DNA from: JAPWJZ01 sp041287865
GTDB taxonomy: Bacteria > Pseudomonadota > Alphaproteobacteria > Micavibrionales > UBA2020
Assembly (NCBI GenBank): GCA_041287865.1
Contig: JBGGMV010000082.1
Span: 1 to 64,000 of the forward strand
Direction of reading: 5' to 3'
DNA length: 64,000 bases
Shown here: positions 1-7,798 of the stretch, one piece after another
Layout of the letters: every line of letters begins with the position of its first letter
Position numbering within the stretch: the first letter of the stretch is position 1
Made by a program: the position numbers and the translations under genes
Notes under the pieces: generated by a model
The model's database searches: none
The model's input: only the letters and a program-made list of their open reading frames with translations
Told to the model about the DNA's origin: nothing

Positions 1-1382
1 ATGCCGAGCTTTTCCAGCAGGCCCGCGATCACCAGTTTACCGCCGAAAACGCCGATGGAGCCGGTGATGGTGGCCGGTTGGGCCACGATTTTATCGGCGC
101 CGGTCGCGATCCAGTAACCGCCCGAGGCCGCGTAACTGCCCATGGAAACGATCACGGGCTTGCCTTTTGCCCGCGCCGCCTTGATCGCGCGGCGAATGGT
201 TTCGGAAGCGGAGGGCGAACCGCCCGGGCTGTCGATGCGGAAAACGATGGCGGCGACGTATTCGTCCTCGAGCGCCTCGCTGAAGGCCTCGACGATTTTT
301 TCGGCCTTCATGCCGCCTTCGCCGAAAGTGCCCTGCGATTTTTTATAGGGCACGATTTCGCCCGCGCCGTAAATCAGCGCGATCTTGTCTTTGTTCTTAT
401 GCGTGCCGGAGGGAGATTCCTTCCACATGAACTTGGAGACGAAACCGTTGACGCCGCGTTTCAGGTCGGTCGTCTCCGAGATGAAGGAATAACCCAGCAG
501 CTCGACCGTGTCCTCTTTGTCCAGCCCCGCCTTTTTGCGTGCGTCATCCACCATCACGTCATAGTAGTCGAGGCGGTCGACCAGCTTGGCCTTGAACGCT
601 TCTTCGTCCGAATGGGGCGCGGTGTCGATCAGGTTCGACAGTTCCGCGACCGTCATCTTGCGGTCGGCGGCGATGCCGGTCGTCATCTGGTCATACAGGT
701 CATGGACGAGGCTTTCGGTGGCCTCGCGGTTTTCGGGGGTCATGCCGGTATGGGTCAGGCTTTCGGCGGCGGATTTATACTTTCCCTTGTGCGCGAATTG
801 CGCTTCGATGCCCAGTTTATCGAGGGTTTCACGCGCAAACGGCACTTCTGCCGCGACGCCGTGCACGGCCACGACGCCCACCGGCTGCAGCCAGATCTGG
901 TCGAAGGACGAGGCTAGATAATAGTCGGACATGCCGGGCGAAAAGCCGCCGTATGATTCACTATATATCCACGCGAATTTCCCGGCCTTGCGGAAACCGG
1001 CGATGGCGTCGCGCAATTCCTGCACCTGCGCCACGCTGAAATCGATATCCTGCAGCTTGCCGATGAAGCCCTGCACGCGCGGATCCTTGGCCGCGTTCTC
1101 GAGCGCGAAGACGACTTCGCGGAAGGTGGTGGCGGGGCGCAGCAGCGGCTGCGAGAGCGAGGGGCGTCCCTCCACTTCGGTCAGGCCCGGCTTGAAGGTG
1201 TAGGTCAGCAAAATTTTCGCGGGCATCGCGGGCGGCTGGTATCGCGCGAGCTGCAGCAGCGTGAAGGTAAGCATGCCGATCGAGATCGTCGCGGCGATCC
1301 CGATCACGAAAAAGATGCGCTGGAAAATTCCGAAGATCCGTCGCGGAAATCTGTCTTCCTTGCGCCGCTTCAGCTCTGACAT
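1..1382 (-). CDS. sppA: Signal peptide peptidase SppA (protease IV), 67K type, C-terminus cut by window edge
   Basis: Inner-membrane serine protease that degrades signal peptides left after preprotein processing. The first 460 codons are present; the gene runs off the left edge. A basic N-terminus is followed by one membrane segment (about residues 18-40), then two tandem ClpP/crotonase-like halves as in the long E. coli type. The Ser/Lys dyad is visible: Lys203 in HKGKYKSAAE in the N-terminal half and Ser420 in SYAASGGYWIA in the C-terminal half, matching the spacing known for E. coli SppA (Lys209/Ser409). The ATG at 1382 starts MSELKRRK. It is transcribed in the same direction as fabI-aroC but lies beyond their terminator, so it probably has its own promoter in the 1383-1814 gap. 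Confidence 0.93.
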   Translation of the reverse strand, partial: MSELKRRKEDRFPRRIFGIFQRIFFVIGIAATISIGMLTFTLLQLARYQPPAMPAKILLTYTFKPGLTEVEGRPSLSQPLLRPATTFREVVFALENAAKDPRVQGFIGKLQDIDFSVAQVQELRDAIAGFRKAGKFAWIYSESYGGFSPGMSDYYLASSFDQIWLQPVGVVAVHGVAAEVPFARETLDKLGIEAQFAHKGKYKSAAESLTHTGMTPENREATESLVHDLYDQMTTGIAADRKMTVAELSNLIDTAPHSDEEAFKAKLVDRLDYYDVMVDDARKKAGLDKEDTVELLGYSFISETTDLKRGVNGFVSKFMWKESPSGTHKNKDKIALIYGAGEIVPYKKSQGTFGEGGMKAEKIVEAFSEALEDEYVAAIVFRIDSPGGSPSASETIRRAIKAARAKGKPVIVSMGSYAASGGYWIATGADKIVAQPATITGSIGVFGGKLVIAGLLEKLG

Positions 1383-1492
1383 GTCAACACCTTTCTGGAT
1401 AACGCCTTTGAAATTTTTTGCAGTCTAGCGCAACAATATGTTTGAAGGAGAAATAATTTGCCGATATATTCCCCCTACTCCACACCGAAATT

Positions 1493-1525
1493 AAAAAAAG
1501 CCCCATGTGCGGATACACATGGGGC
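1493..1525 (-). terminator. Rho-independent terminator downstream of fabI-aroC
   Basis: Perfect 10-bp inverted repeat GCCCCATGTG / CACATGGGGC (1500-1509 and 1516-1525) with a 6-nt loop. Read on the minus strand it is followed by a run of seven T. It lies about 290 nt past the aroC stop, so aroC transcripts may carry a long 3' tail, or it insulates sppA. Confidence 0.75.
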
Positions 1526-1605
1526 AATATCATCGAAGCGAAGTATTAAGGGAGGCATCGGAACCGAAAAATCGGCCGGTGCTTTTCCTTGCTTTCGAGT
1601 GTTGC

Positions 1606-1816
1606 GAATCTGTGGATAAGAGTCGAATCCTTTTTCCACACCTGCTCAAGATTGAAAAATATCATTTAAATACAGATATTTAGATATGTGACTCCGGAAA
1701 TATTCCGCGCGGCGTTATGGAGAGTCACAAAAGAAAATGCCGTGAAATCACAGAGTCTTGCGATTCAGCGATTCGGCAAAGCATGAGAGTTACGGCGCAA
1801 GAATCTGATTTGACTC
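1606..1816. other. GANTC-site cluster with consensus DnaA box and AT-rich segment (candidate replication or cell-cycle control region)
   Basis: The gap between aroC and sppA (1383-1814) has no gene. Ten GANTC sites, the alphaproteobacterial CcrM methylation target, start at 1606, 1620, 1625, 1690, 1722, 1753, 1762, 1770, 1801 and 1812. Chance expectation is about one per 256 bp. A DnaA box matching the consensus (TGTGGATAA, reverse of TTATCCACA) is at 1611-1619, a near match TTTTCCACA at 1632-1640, and an AT-rich stretch at about 1651-1690. This combination resembles origin or CcrM-regulated promoter regions. The assignment is inference; the flanking genes are not the classical oriC neighbours. 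Confidence 0.4.
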
Positions 1817-2894
1817 ACTTATTCTGCGCTTTATCCCGCAGCAAATGATCACACAAAACAACCGCCATCATCGCTTCCGCCACCGGCGCGCCGCGCAATC
1901 CGACGCAAGGATCGTGGCGGCCCTTCGTCATAATTTCGGTTTCCTGCATTTTGTTATCAATCGTTTTCATCGGCGTGAGAATCGAACTGGTCGGCTTGAA
2001 CACCATGCGCACCACAATTTCCTGCCCCGTGGAAATGCCGCCGAGAATTCCGCCCGCGTGGTTGGAGAGGAAATGCGGCTTGCCGTCCTTGATGCGAATC
2101 TGATCCGAATTTTCTTCGCCGCCCATCTCGACGGTCGCGAATCCAGAGCCAATCTCGACACCCTTCACCGCGTTGATGCCCATCATGGCCTTCGCAAGGT
2201 CTGCGTCGAGCTTGTCACTCACAGGCGCGCCGAGACCCGCAGGGATGCCGCTGGCAACGACTTCGACAATCGCGCCCGCGCTCGAACCGCTTTTGCGCGT
2301 GGCGTCGAGGAATTCTTCCCACACGGGGATAATCGCGGCATCAGGCGTGAAGAACTGGTTTTCCGCCGCCTGCGTCCAGTCCCAGTTGGCACGGTTGATT
2401 TTATGCGGGCCGACCTGCACCACGCCCGCGCGGATTTGAACGTCACCCAGCGCAGCCGAGAGAATTTTACGCGCAACCGCGCCCGCTGCCACACGGCTCG
2501 CCGTTTCGCGCGCCGAAGACCTGCCCCCGCCGCGATAATCGCGGATGCCGTATTTGGCGTCATAGGTGAAATCGGCATGGCCGGGGCGGTATTTGTCCTT
2601 GATATCGGTATAGTCTTTGGAGCGCGCATCGGTGTTTTTAATCAGCAAACTGATGGGCGTGCCCAGCGTTTTGCCTTCGAAAACGCCAGATAAAATCTCG
2701 ACTTTATCCTCTTCCTGCCGCTGCGTGGTGAAGCGGTTCTGGCCCGGCTTGCGGCGGTCGAGGAATTGCTGGATATCGACCTCGGAGAGATCGAGGTTCG
2801 GCGGGCAGCCGTCGACGACACAGCCGATGGCCGGCCCGTGGCTTTCGCCCCAGGTCGTATATCTGAAAAGCGTGCCGGAGGTATTGGCTGACAT
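1815..2894 (-). CDS. aroC: Chorismate synthase
   Basis: Last step of the shikimate pathway: converts 5-enolpyruvylshikimate-3-phosphate to chorismate using reduced FMN. At 359 residues it has normal family length. It starts MSANTSGTLFRYTTWGESHG, the standard N-terminus with the GESHG signature, and keeps the family blocks RPGHADFTY, GGGRSSARETASRVAAGA and the C-terminal RHDPCVGLRGAPVAEAM. The start overlaps the fabI stop by 1 nt (TGATG), so the two genes are translationally coupled. Confidence 0.97.
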   Translation of the reverse strand: MSANTSGTLFRYTTWGESHGPAIGCVVDGCPPNLDLSEVDIQQFLDRRKPGQNRFTTQRQEEDKVEILSGVFEGKTLGTPISLLIKNTDARSKDYTDIKDKYRPGHADFTYDAKYGIRDYRGGGRSSARETASRVAAGAVARKILSAALGDVQIRAGVVQVGPHKINRANWDWTQAAENQFFTPDAAIIPVWEEFLDATRKSGSSAGAIVEVVASGIPAGLGAPVSDKLDADLAKAMMGINAVKGVEIGSGFATVEMGGEENSDQIRIKDGKPHFLSNHAGGILGGISTGQEIVVRMVFKPTSSILTPMKTIDNKMQETEIMTKGRHDPCVGLRGAPVAEAMMAVVLCDHLLRDKAQNK

Positions 2895-3727
2895 CAGCCG
2901 GAAATGCCGTTCAGCAATTCCGCTGTCTGCTTGGCGCTGTCGACCGCGACCATGCCGACGGTGTTGTAACCGCTGTCGACATACATGATCTCGCCCGTCA
3001 CGCCCGCGCCGAGGTCGGAGAGCAGGAAGAGACCTGCCCCGCCCACATCCTGCGTGGTGACGTTACGGCGCATGGGGGAGTTGAGCTCGTTCCATTTCAG
3101 GATATAGCGGAAATCGCCGATGCCGGAGGCCGCGAGAGTTTTAATCGGGCCTGCCGAGATTGCGTTGACGCGGATGCCGTTCTTGCCGATGTCGGAGGCC
3201 AGGTATTTAACGGAAGCCTCCAGCGCGGCCTTAGCCACGCCCATGACGTTGTAATGCGGCATGACGCGTTCGGCGCCGTGATAGGTCATGGTCAGCAGGC
3301 TGCCGCCGTTTTTCATCAGCGGCACGGCGCGCTGCGCCACGGCCGTGAAGGAATAGACGGAGATATCCATCGTCTTCAGGAAATTGTCGCGGGTGGTGTT
3401 CAGGTACATGCCGTCCAGTTCGTTCTTGTCCGAATAGGCGATGGCATGGACGACGAAATCGAGGCCGCCCCATTCCTTCTCGACGGCCTTGAAGGTCGCG
3501 TCGATGCTGTCGTGGTTCGTCACGTCGCAGGGGACGACGATTTTCGACTGCACTGTTTCGGCCAGCGGGCGCACGCGTTTTTCCAGCGCGTCGCCCTGGA
3601 AGGTGAAGGCAAGCTCTGCGCCATGCTTGTGCGCCATCTCGGCGATGCCCCAGGCGATGGAGCGGTCATTGGCGACGCCCATAATCAGGCCGCGTTTGCC
3701 TTTCATGAGGGTGCTGGCGTTTGTCAT
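2894..3727 (-). CDS. fabI: Enoyl-[acyl-carrier-protein] reductase, NADH type
   Basis: Reduces trans-2-enoyl-ACP in the last step of each fatty acid elongation cycle. Short-chain dehydrogenase fold with the FabI-type glycine-rich segment GVANDRSIAWGIA near the N-terminus. The catalytic Tyr-x6-Lys is visible in YNVMGVAK. I place the start at 3727 (MTNASTLMKGKRG, 277 aa) because AGGA lies 10 nt upstream and this fits the usual alphaproteobacterial length; an in-frame ATG at 3772 would add 15 atypical residues. Coupled to aroC by a TGATG overlap. The 3773-4060 gap upstream is AT-rich and presumably holds its promoter and that of the divergent M23 gene. Confidence 0.96.
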   Translation of the reverse strand: MTNASTLMKGKRGLIMGVANDRSIAWGIAEMAHKHGAELAFTFQGDALEKRVRPLAETVQSKIVVPCDVTNHDSIDATFKAVEKEWGGLDFVVHAIAYSDKNELDGMYLNTTRDNFLKTMDISVYSFTAVAQRAVPLMKNGGSLLTMTYHGAERVMPHYNVMGVAKAALEASVKYLASDIGKNGIRVNAISAGPIKTLAASGIGDFRYILKWNELNSPMRRNVTTQDVGGAGLFLLSDLGAGVTGEIMYVDSGYNTVGMVAVDSAKQTAELLNGISG

Positions 3728-4060
3728 CGTTGAGTTATCCTGTTTTTCGGGCAAGCCATTCATATGAATCACTCTTTATATAAGCATGGCGCATCCTACA
3801 CATTTATATATGTGCGTAAAGCGGCGATTAACTTCTGCGGAAGGCGCAGGGAAAAAAATATTTCCGTATTTGAAAACAGATGGGGAACAATTTATTAAAA
3901 TATTATGAAATTTGATTTGTCTTTTCTTTTTGAATCCGCATAGAATTATATTATATTATGGTTCTTGGCGTTAACCAATCGGTTGTCCTTCGCGACTTGC
4001 TTTCACAGCCATCTTCGTGTTCACTCACGCATCTGACGAAACAATAAAAGGTCATCAGAC

Positions 4061-5602
4061 TTGCTGCAGTTCAAATCATCTCGTACGAGGATGTTTCGCA
4101 AACGCCGTACCGGCCTGCGCTACATCGTAATGCCTGTCGCGGCTATTGCCGCAGTTTATGCAGGGATTTCCTTCTACTCTAACAATGCCGAGCAAGCGTC
4201 GGTTCCGCAAATAATGGCGACCGCCGCCATCGTGACGCCCGCGCCGAACACGCTGATCGCCTCTGCGCCCGCGCGCAACGATTCGCTCGATATGAAATCG
4301 GCCTTCAGCTCCACGCCCGCAGCGCCGTCATATGAATTCTCCCAGCGCCGCGAAGAGGCCGCCGCGCCGAAGCCGCAAGTCGTCATGGCCGATGCGCCCA
4401 CGCCCGCGCTCACCCGCCAGATTTCATATATTCAGGCTGGCCTGACGAAACTGCTGCAAGACGCGCCTGAATCGCCCGCCGTGAAAGAAGTTTCCGTCGG
4501 CAAAGGCGATACGCTGATGGACCTGCTGGTGCGCAACCATGTGCCGCGCGACCAGGCCTATAACGCCATCGTCGCTCTTTCCAAAATCTACGATCCGCGC
4601 GACCTGAACCCCGGCCATGCCGTGACGGTCTTCTTCCACCAGGATCCCAGCATCGCCGATCCGCAGTTCAGCGGCCTTAAAATCCAGCGCGACACGGTCA
4701 ATGCCGTGGTCGTCGCGCGCGGCGAAGACGGCAGCTTCAAGGTCAACAAGGAAGCAAAAGCCATCCATAAATCGACCCGCGCCTTCCGTGGCCGTATCGA
4801 CAACTCGCTTTATGTCGACGCCAAGGAACAGGGCGTGCCGGACAGCGTGATCCTCGAGCTCATCAAAATGTATTCCTGGGGCGTCGACTTCCAGCGCGAG
4901 ATCCAGAACGGCGACACCTTCGAGGTCCTGTACGAAGAATACCTGACCGACGACGGCAGCATCGTGCCGAACCGCGGCGAGGTGATCTACGCGCAGCTGG
5001 GCCTGTCGGGCCGCAACATGCCGCTCTACCGCTATGAAGACAAGAACGGCGACAGCGATTATTTCGATCCCGCAGGCGCTTCGGCCAAGAAGCCCCTGAT
5101 GAAGACGCCGATCGACGGCGCCCGCCTCACCTCGGGCTTCGGCATGCGCCGCCACCCGGTGCTGGGCTATAACAAGATGCACAAGGGCATCGACTTCGCC
5201 GCGCCCAAGGGCACGCCGATTTACGCCGCCGGCGACGGCGTCGTTTCCAAGGCGGGCAAGTTCTCGTCCTACGGCAATTACGTGCGCATCCGCCACCGCG
5301 CAGGCCTCGAAACCGCCTATGCCCACATGTCCCGCATCAAGGCGAAAGCCGGCGGCCGCGTGAAGCAGGGCGAAGTGATCGGCTATGTCGGTACGACGGG
5401 CCGCTCGACCGGTCCCCACCTGCACTACGAAATCATGATGGCCGGCAAGCAGGTCAACCCTGCCGCCGTGAAACTGGCCGGTGGCCGCGAACTGACGGGC
5501 AAGGAACTGAAAGCCTTCAAGGCCGCCGTCGGCGCGCGCAACGCCGAATTCCAGCTCTCGCTGTCCAAAGCAGCGGGCATGGTCGCCAGCAACAGCCGGT
5601 AA
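4061..5602 (+). CDS. M23-family murein endopeptidase (MepM/YebA-like), membrane anchored
   Basis: Probable zinc-dependent DD-endopeptidase acting on peptidoglycan in the periplasm. Basic N-terminus, one membrane segment at about residues 22-42, an Ala/Pro-rich linker, a LysM/OapA-like domain around residues 140-200, then a C-terminal LytM (M23) domain. Zinc ligands are intact: His374 and Asp378 in HKGID, and the HLH motif at His453/His455. The chosen start is TTG at 4061, preceded by AAGG at about 10 nt; the ATG at 4091 has its AGG too close to be usable. Monocistronic, ending in a strong terminator. The domain order matches MepM-type hydrolases that open cross-links for growth; substrate specificity is inferred. 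Confidence 0.9.
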   Translation: MLQFKSSRTRMFRKRRTGLRYIVMPVAAIAAVYAGISFYSNNAEQASVPQIMATAAIVTPAPNTLIASAPARNDSLDMKSAFSSTPAAPSYEFSQRREEAAAPKPQVVMADAPTPALTRQISYIQAGLTKLLQDAPESPAVKEVSVGKGDTLMDLLVRNHVPRDQAYNAIVALSKIYDPRDLNPGHAVTVFFHQDPSIADPQFSGLKIQRDTVNAVVVARGEDGSFKVNKEAKAIHKSTRAFRGRIDNSLYVDAKEQGVPDSVILELIKMYSWGVDFQREIQNGDTFEVLYEEYLTDDGSIVPNRGEVIYAQLGLSGRNMPLYRYEDKNGDSDYFDPAGASAKKPLMKTPIDGARLTSGFGMRRHPVLGYNKMHKGIDFAAPKGTPIYAAGDGVVSKAGKFSSYGNYVRIRHRAGLETAYAHMSRIKAKAGGRVKQGEVIGYVGTTGRSTGPHLHYEIMMAGKQVNPAAVKLAGGRELTGKELKAFKAAVGARNAEFQLSLSKAAGMVASNSR

Positions 5603-5613
5603 TCAGACACAAC

Positions 5614-5663
5614 AAAGCCCGCCACTATACGCGTCATATCGACGGGCATAGTGGCGGGCTTTT
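5614..5663. terminator. Bidirectional hairpin terminator between convergent genes
   Basis: A 15-bp stem (5614-5628 pairs with 5648-5662) with A-run on the left and T-run on the right separates the M23 peptidase gene (plus) from the exported-protein gene at 5682 (minus). The symmetric A and T tracts suggest that it works in both directions. Confidence 0.8.
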
Positions 5664-5681
5664 CCTTGCCTTGCGTAAGGC

Positions 5682-6266
5682 CTAGTTCTTCACATCCAGC
5701 AGGATTTCGCGCGACTTCAGGTTGTTGTCGTAGATGCGCATGAAGGGCTCCTGCGTCGGCTGGCTGGGATGCAGGCCGAAGACCACGCGGTCGCGGCCCG
5801 ACGTATCCTTCATCACCATGACCGGCGATTCGTTTTCGCCCGCGAGGCGGAAGAGCAGCCGCAGGCGGCCGCGGTTGTCGGACAGGCCCAGGAGCGGCAT
5901 GCCGCGCTCGCCGGTGACGTTGTTCTTGCCGCCGTCATAGGTGCCCATCTGCAGGCGGATCAGGCCGTTTTCACCGTAGAAGATCTGCCCGGGCTGGCCG
6001 TCGTTGATATAGGTCTGGATGCCCTTGCGGTTCTTGCCGTCGGTGATGGCGCTGAAGTTCGAGCGGTAGGCCTGCGCCTCGGGCGTGGCGCGCACCGGCG
6101 GCTGGGCCTGTGCCTGCTGCGCTGCCGGGGAATTATCCGCGGGCAGCACGCTGAAGCCCTGCGCATGGCTGGCGGAGCCGCCGAACATCGTCTGCGCGGC
6201 AAAGCCGCCGGCGAAAGAGAACAGCGCGACAATTGCGCAATTGACGAGAAGCGACGGTACTTTCAT
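5682..6266 (-). CDS. Exported or membrane-anchored protein of unknown function
   Basis: 194 residues with an N-terminal hydrophobic segment (MKVPSLLVNCAIVALFSFAGG), then an Ala/Gln/Pro-rich linker to about residue 65. The C-terminal domain has short repeated beta-like segments (GENGLIRLQMG, GLSDNRGRLRLLFRL, MKDTSGRDRVVFGL, MRIYDNN), suggestive of a small beta-repeat fold. The start at 6266 is chosen because AGGGG lies 6-7 nt upstream; a longer frame to 6401 overlaps holC. It follows holC closely on the same strand. I do not recognise the family. Confidence 0.75.
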   Translation of the reverse strand: MKVPSLLVNCAIVALFSFAGGFAAQTMFGGSASHAQGFSVLPADNSPAAQQAQAQPPVRATPEAQAYRSNFSAITDGKNRKGIQTYINDGQPGQIFYGENGLIRLQMGTYDGGKNNVTGERGMPLLGLSDNRGRLRLLFRLAGENESPVMVMKDTSGRDRVVFGLHPSQPTQEPFMRIYDNNLKSREILLDVKN

Positions 6267-6285
6267 GAAAATCCCCTGTTGAAAA

Positions 6286-6753
6286 TTAGCCCTGTTGTTT
6301 CTGCGTTTCTTTCTTCTGCCACTTGCCGCTGTCGTCCTGCTGCCAGTATTCGACGCCGTGGCCTTTATCCTTGTACTGTTTCCAGCGCGCCCGCGCGGCA
6401 TCCACCGCCTGCTCGTCGTTGCCGTCGAACATGTCGCAGCAGAGGGCGAAGGGGCCGAGGTCGTCTGCCGAAGCGCCGCCGGTCAAAATCAGCACCGTCG
6501 CGCCGTTCGGATTGCCTTCCTCGGTCGTCAGGAACACCGGCTGGTCTTTTTCCGTGCCGTCCTGCTGGGCGGAATGCGGGATGAAACTTGCGGGATCGAA
6601 GCTCCAGAGCACGCCGTCGAGCGCCTCGACGCGTTCCTTCGTGGAGGATTTCACGAGGATGCGGTGCTTTTTCTCGAGCGCCTTGCCGACAAGCTCGGGC
6701 AGCGCCTCCTCGAGGCGTTTTTGCTGCAGGTGATAAAAGCGGACATCGGTCAT
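6286..6753 (-). CDS. holC: DNA polymerase III subunit chi
   Basis: Chi joins psi in the clamp-loader complex and contacts SSB at the replication fork. At 155 residues it has the HolC pattern: MTDVRFYHLQQKRLEEALPE at the N-terminus, the RILVKSSTKERVEALDGVLW helix-strand block, and the FIPHS segment. The C-terminal tail (GVEYWQQDDSGKWQKKE) is also typical of alphaproteobacterial chi. In many proteobacteria holC directly follows pepA; here the two are about 4.6 kb apart on the same strand. The 5' end overlaps the start of the divergent frame at 6752, supporting the later start for that gene. Confidence 0.88.
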   Translation of the reverse strand: MTDVRFYHLQQKRLEEALPELVGKALEKKHRILVKSSTKERVEALDGVLWSFDPASFIPHSAQQDGTEKDQPVFLTTEEGNPNGATVLILTGGASADDLGPFALCCDMFDGNDEQAVDAARARWKQYKDKGHGVEYWQQDDSGKWQKKETQKQQG

Positions 6754-6817
6754 GGTGCTATTTGTCTTTAATGAAATGCTGTCCTATTATCGGACGGCGG
6801 CAACAAAGGCGCAAGAC

Positions 6818-7330
6818 ATGATGGTATGGAAAACACCGGCTCCCGACGATAAACTCGCCCTTGTGCGCGAGGTGAACAAGATCGAGACTACCTACCGCTT
6901 CGTGCCCGAGGAAAGCGTGGTGGAAACGCTGGCCCTGCCCTTTTACGAGAACGGCTTCCTGTTTTCCATCGCCAAGCCCGCCATCAAGGGCCCGCCGCTC
7001 TGGTACGTGAAACTCCCCGCTGAAACCGTCTCGCTGGACGGCAGTACGGCCAATATCCACCACCTGAATGCCGCAGCGCCCCTGAAACTCTCGCAGCAGA
7101 CCATCGCTGATTACCTGAAATTCCACCTCTATTTCACGAAACAGGGCTGGCTGGAGGGCGTGCTGGCGACCGAGACCGGCAATGCCTATACCGCCAAGGC
7201 GAAGCTGCTGGAAAAAGACGGCCTCTACGAATCCACCCTCGCCGTCTCATGGCGCGGTGAAGTGACGGTGGTGAGCCGCGAGAAGATCGGCCTTGCCGAC
7301 CGCCGCATTCCGGACGTTTTCAGTTTTTAA
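6818..7330 (+). CDS. Conserved hypothetical protein, soluble
   Basis: 170 residues from ATG 6818, chosen because AAGG lies 8 nt upstream; the open frame extends to 6752 but that extension overlaps the holC start. No signal peptide or membrane segment. The N-terminal part reads like a small mixed alpha/beta domain (FVPEESVVETLALPFYENGFLF) and the C-terminal part is rich in beta-like residues. It is the only plus-strand gene in a run of minus-strand genes, with its stop 3 nt from the stop of the convergent gene at 7334. I do not recognise the family. Confidence 0.65.
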   Translation: MMVWKTPAPDDKLALVREVNKIETTYRFVPEESVVETLALPFYENGFLFSIAKPAIKGPPLWYVKLPAETVSLDGSTANIHHLNAAAPLKLSQQTIADYLKFHLYFTKQGWLEGVLATETGNAYTAKAKLLEKDGLYESTLAVSWRGEVTVVSREKIGLADRRIPDVFSF

Positions 7331-7333
7331 GCT

Positions 7334-7798
7334 TTATTCAATCCCCGCCGATTTGGCGAAGGCGTGGAAATCAAGCGCCGTGTTCTGGTCGTGGACGATT
7401 TTCCATTCGTTGTTTTCAAGGCGGAAGACGTAAGTGAGCCAGCTTTCAAAAGGCTTGTCTTCGGGCTTGGCGCGGTAGCTGTATTTCACCAGCGCCATGG
7501 CCATGTCGCTGCCGACGACGGTATGCACGACAGTACCCTTCCATTCCCAGCCCGTCTGCTTGAACCAGTCCGCATGGATGGCGGTAATTTCTGCGGGCGT
7601 GGTGAAGGCATGGCCGTTCTGGACGATGGTATAAAGCGTTTTGTCGCTTGTCAGGTGTGCCTTGAACGCATTGATATCGCGGTTTTCGATCGCGTCGAAA
7701 TGTTTTTGCAGCGCGGCGTTGAAATCAGGCTTCATCGCAACCCCCGGATGGCAGGAACAGCATAACAGGACGGCAAGAGCGGCCAGCGAAAAACGCAT
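7334..7798 (-). CDS. Exported SnoaL/DUF4440-like protein, possibly a lipoprotein
   Basis: 154 residues with a cleavable signal (MRFSLAALAVLLCCSC) whose Cys-rich end could act as a lipobox. The rest has the cystatin-like NTF2 pattern of the SnoaL/DUF4440 group: an N-terminal helix FNAALQKHFDAIENRDINAF, then strands ending in ESWLTYVFRLENNEWKIVHDQNT. Members bind or convert small molecules, but no catalytic residues can be assigned here. Its start overlaps the stop of the acyltransferase gene by 1 nt (TAATG), so it is translated as the last gene of that unit. Confidence 0.7.
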   Translation of the reverse strand: MRFSLAALAVLLCCSCHPGVAMKPDFNAALQKHFDAIENRDINAFKAHLTSDKTLYTIVQNGHAFTTPAEITAIHADWFKQTGWEWKGTVVHTVVGSDMAMALVKYSYRAKPEDKPFESWLTYVFRLENNEWKIVHDQNTALDFHAFAKSAGIE

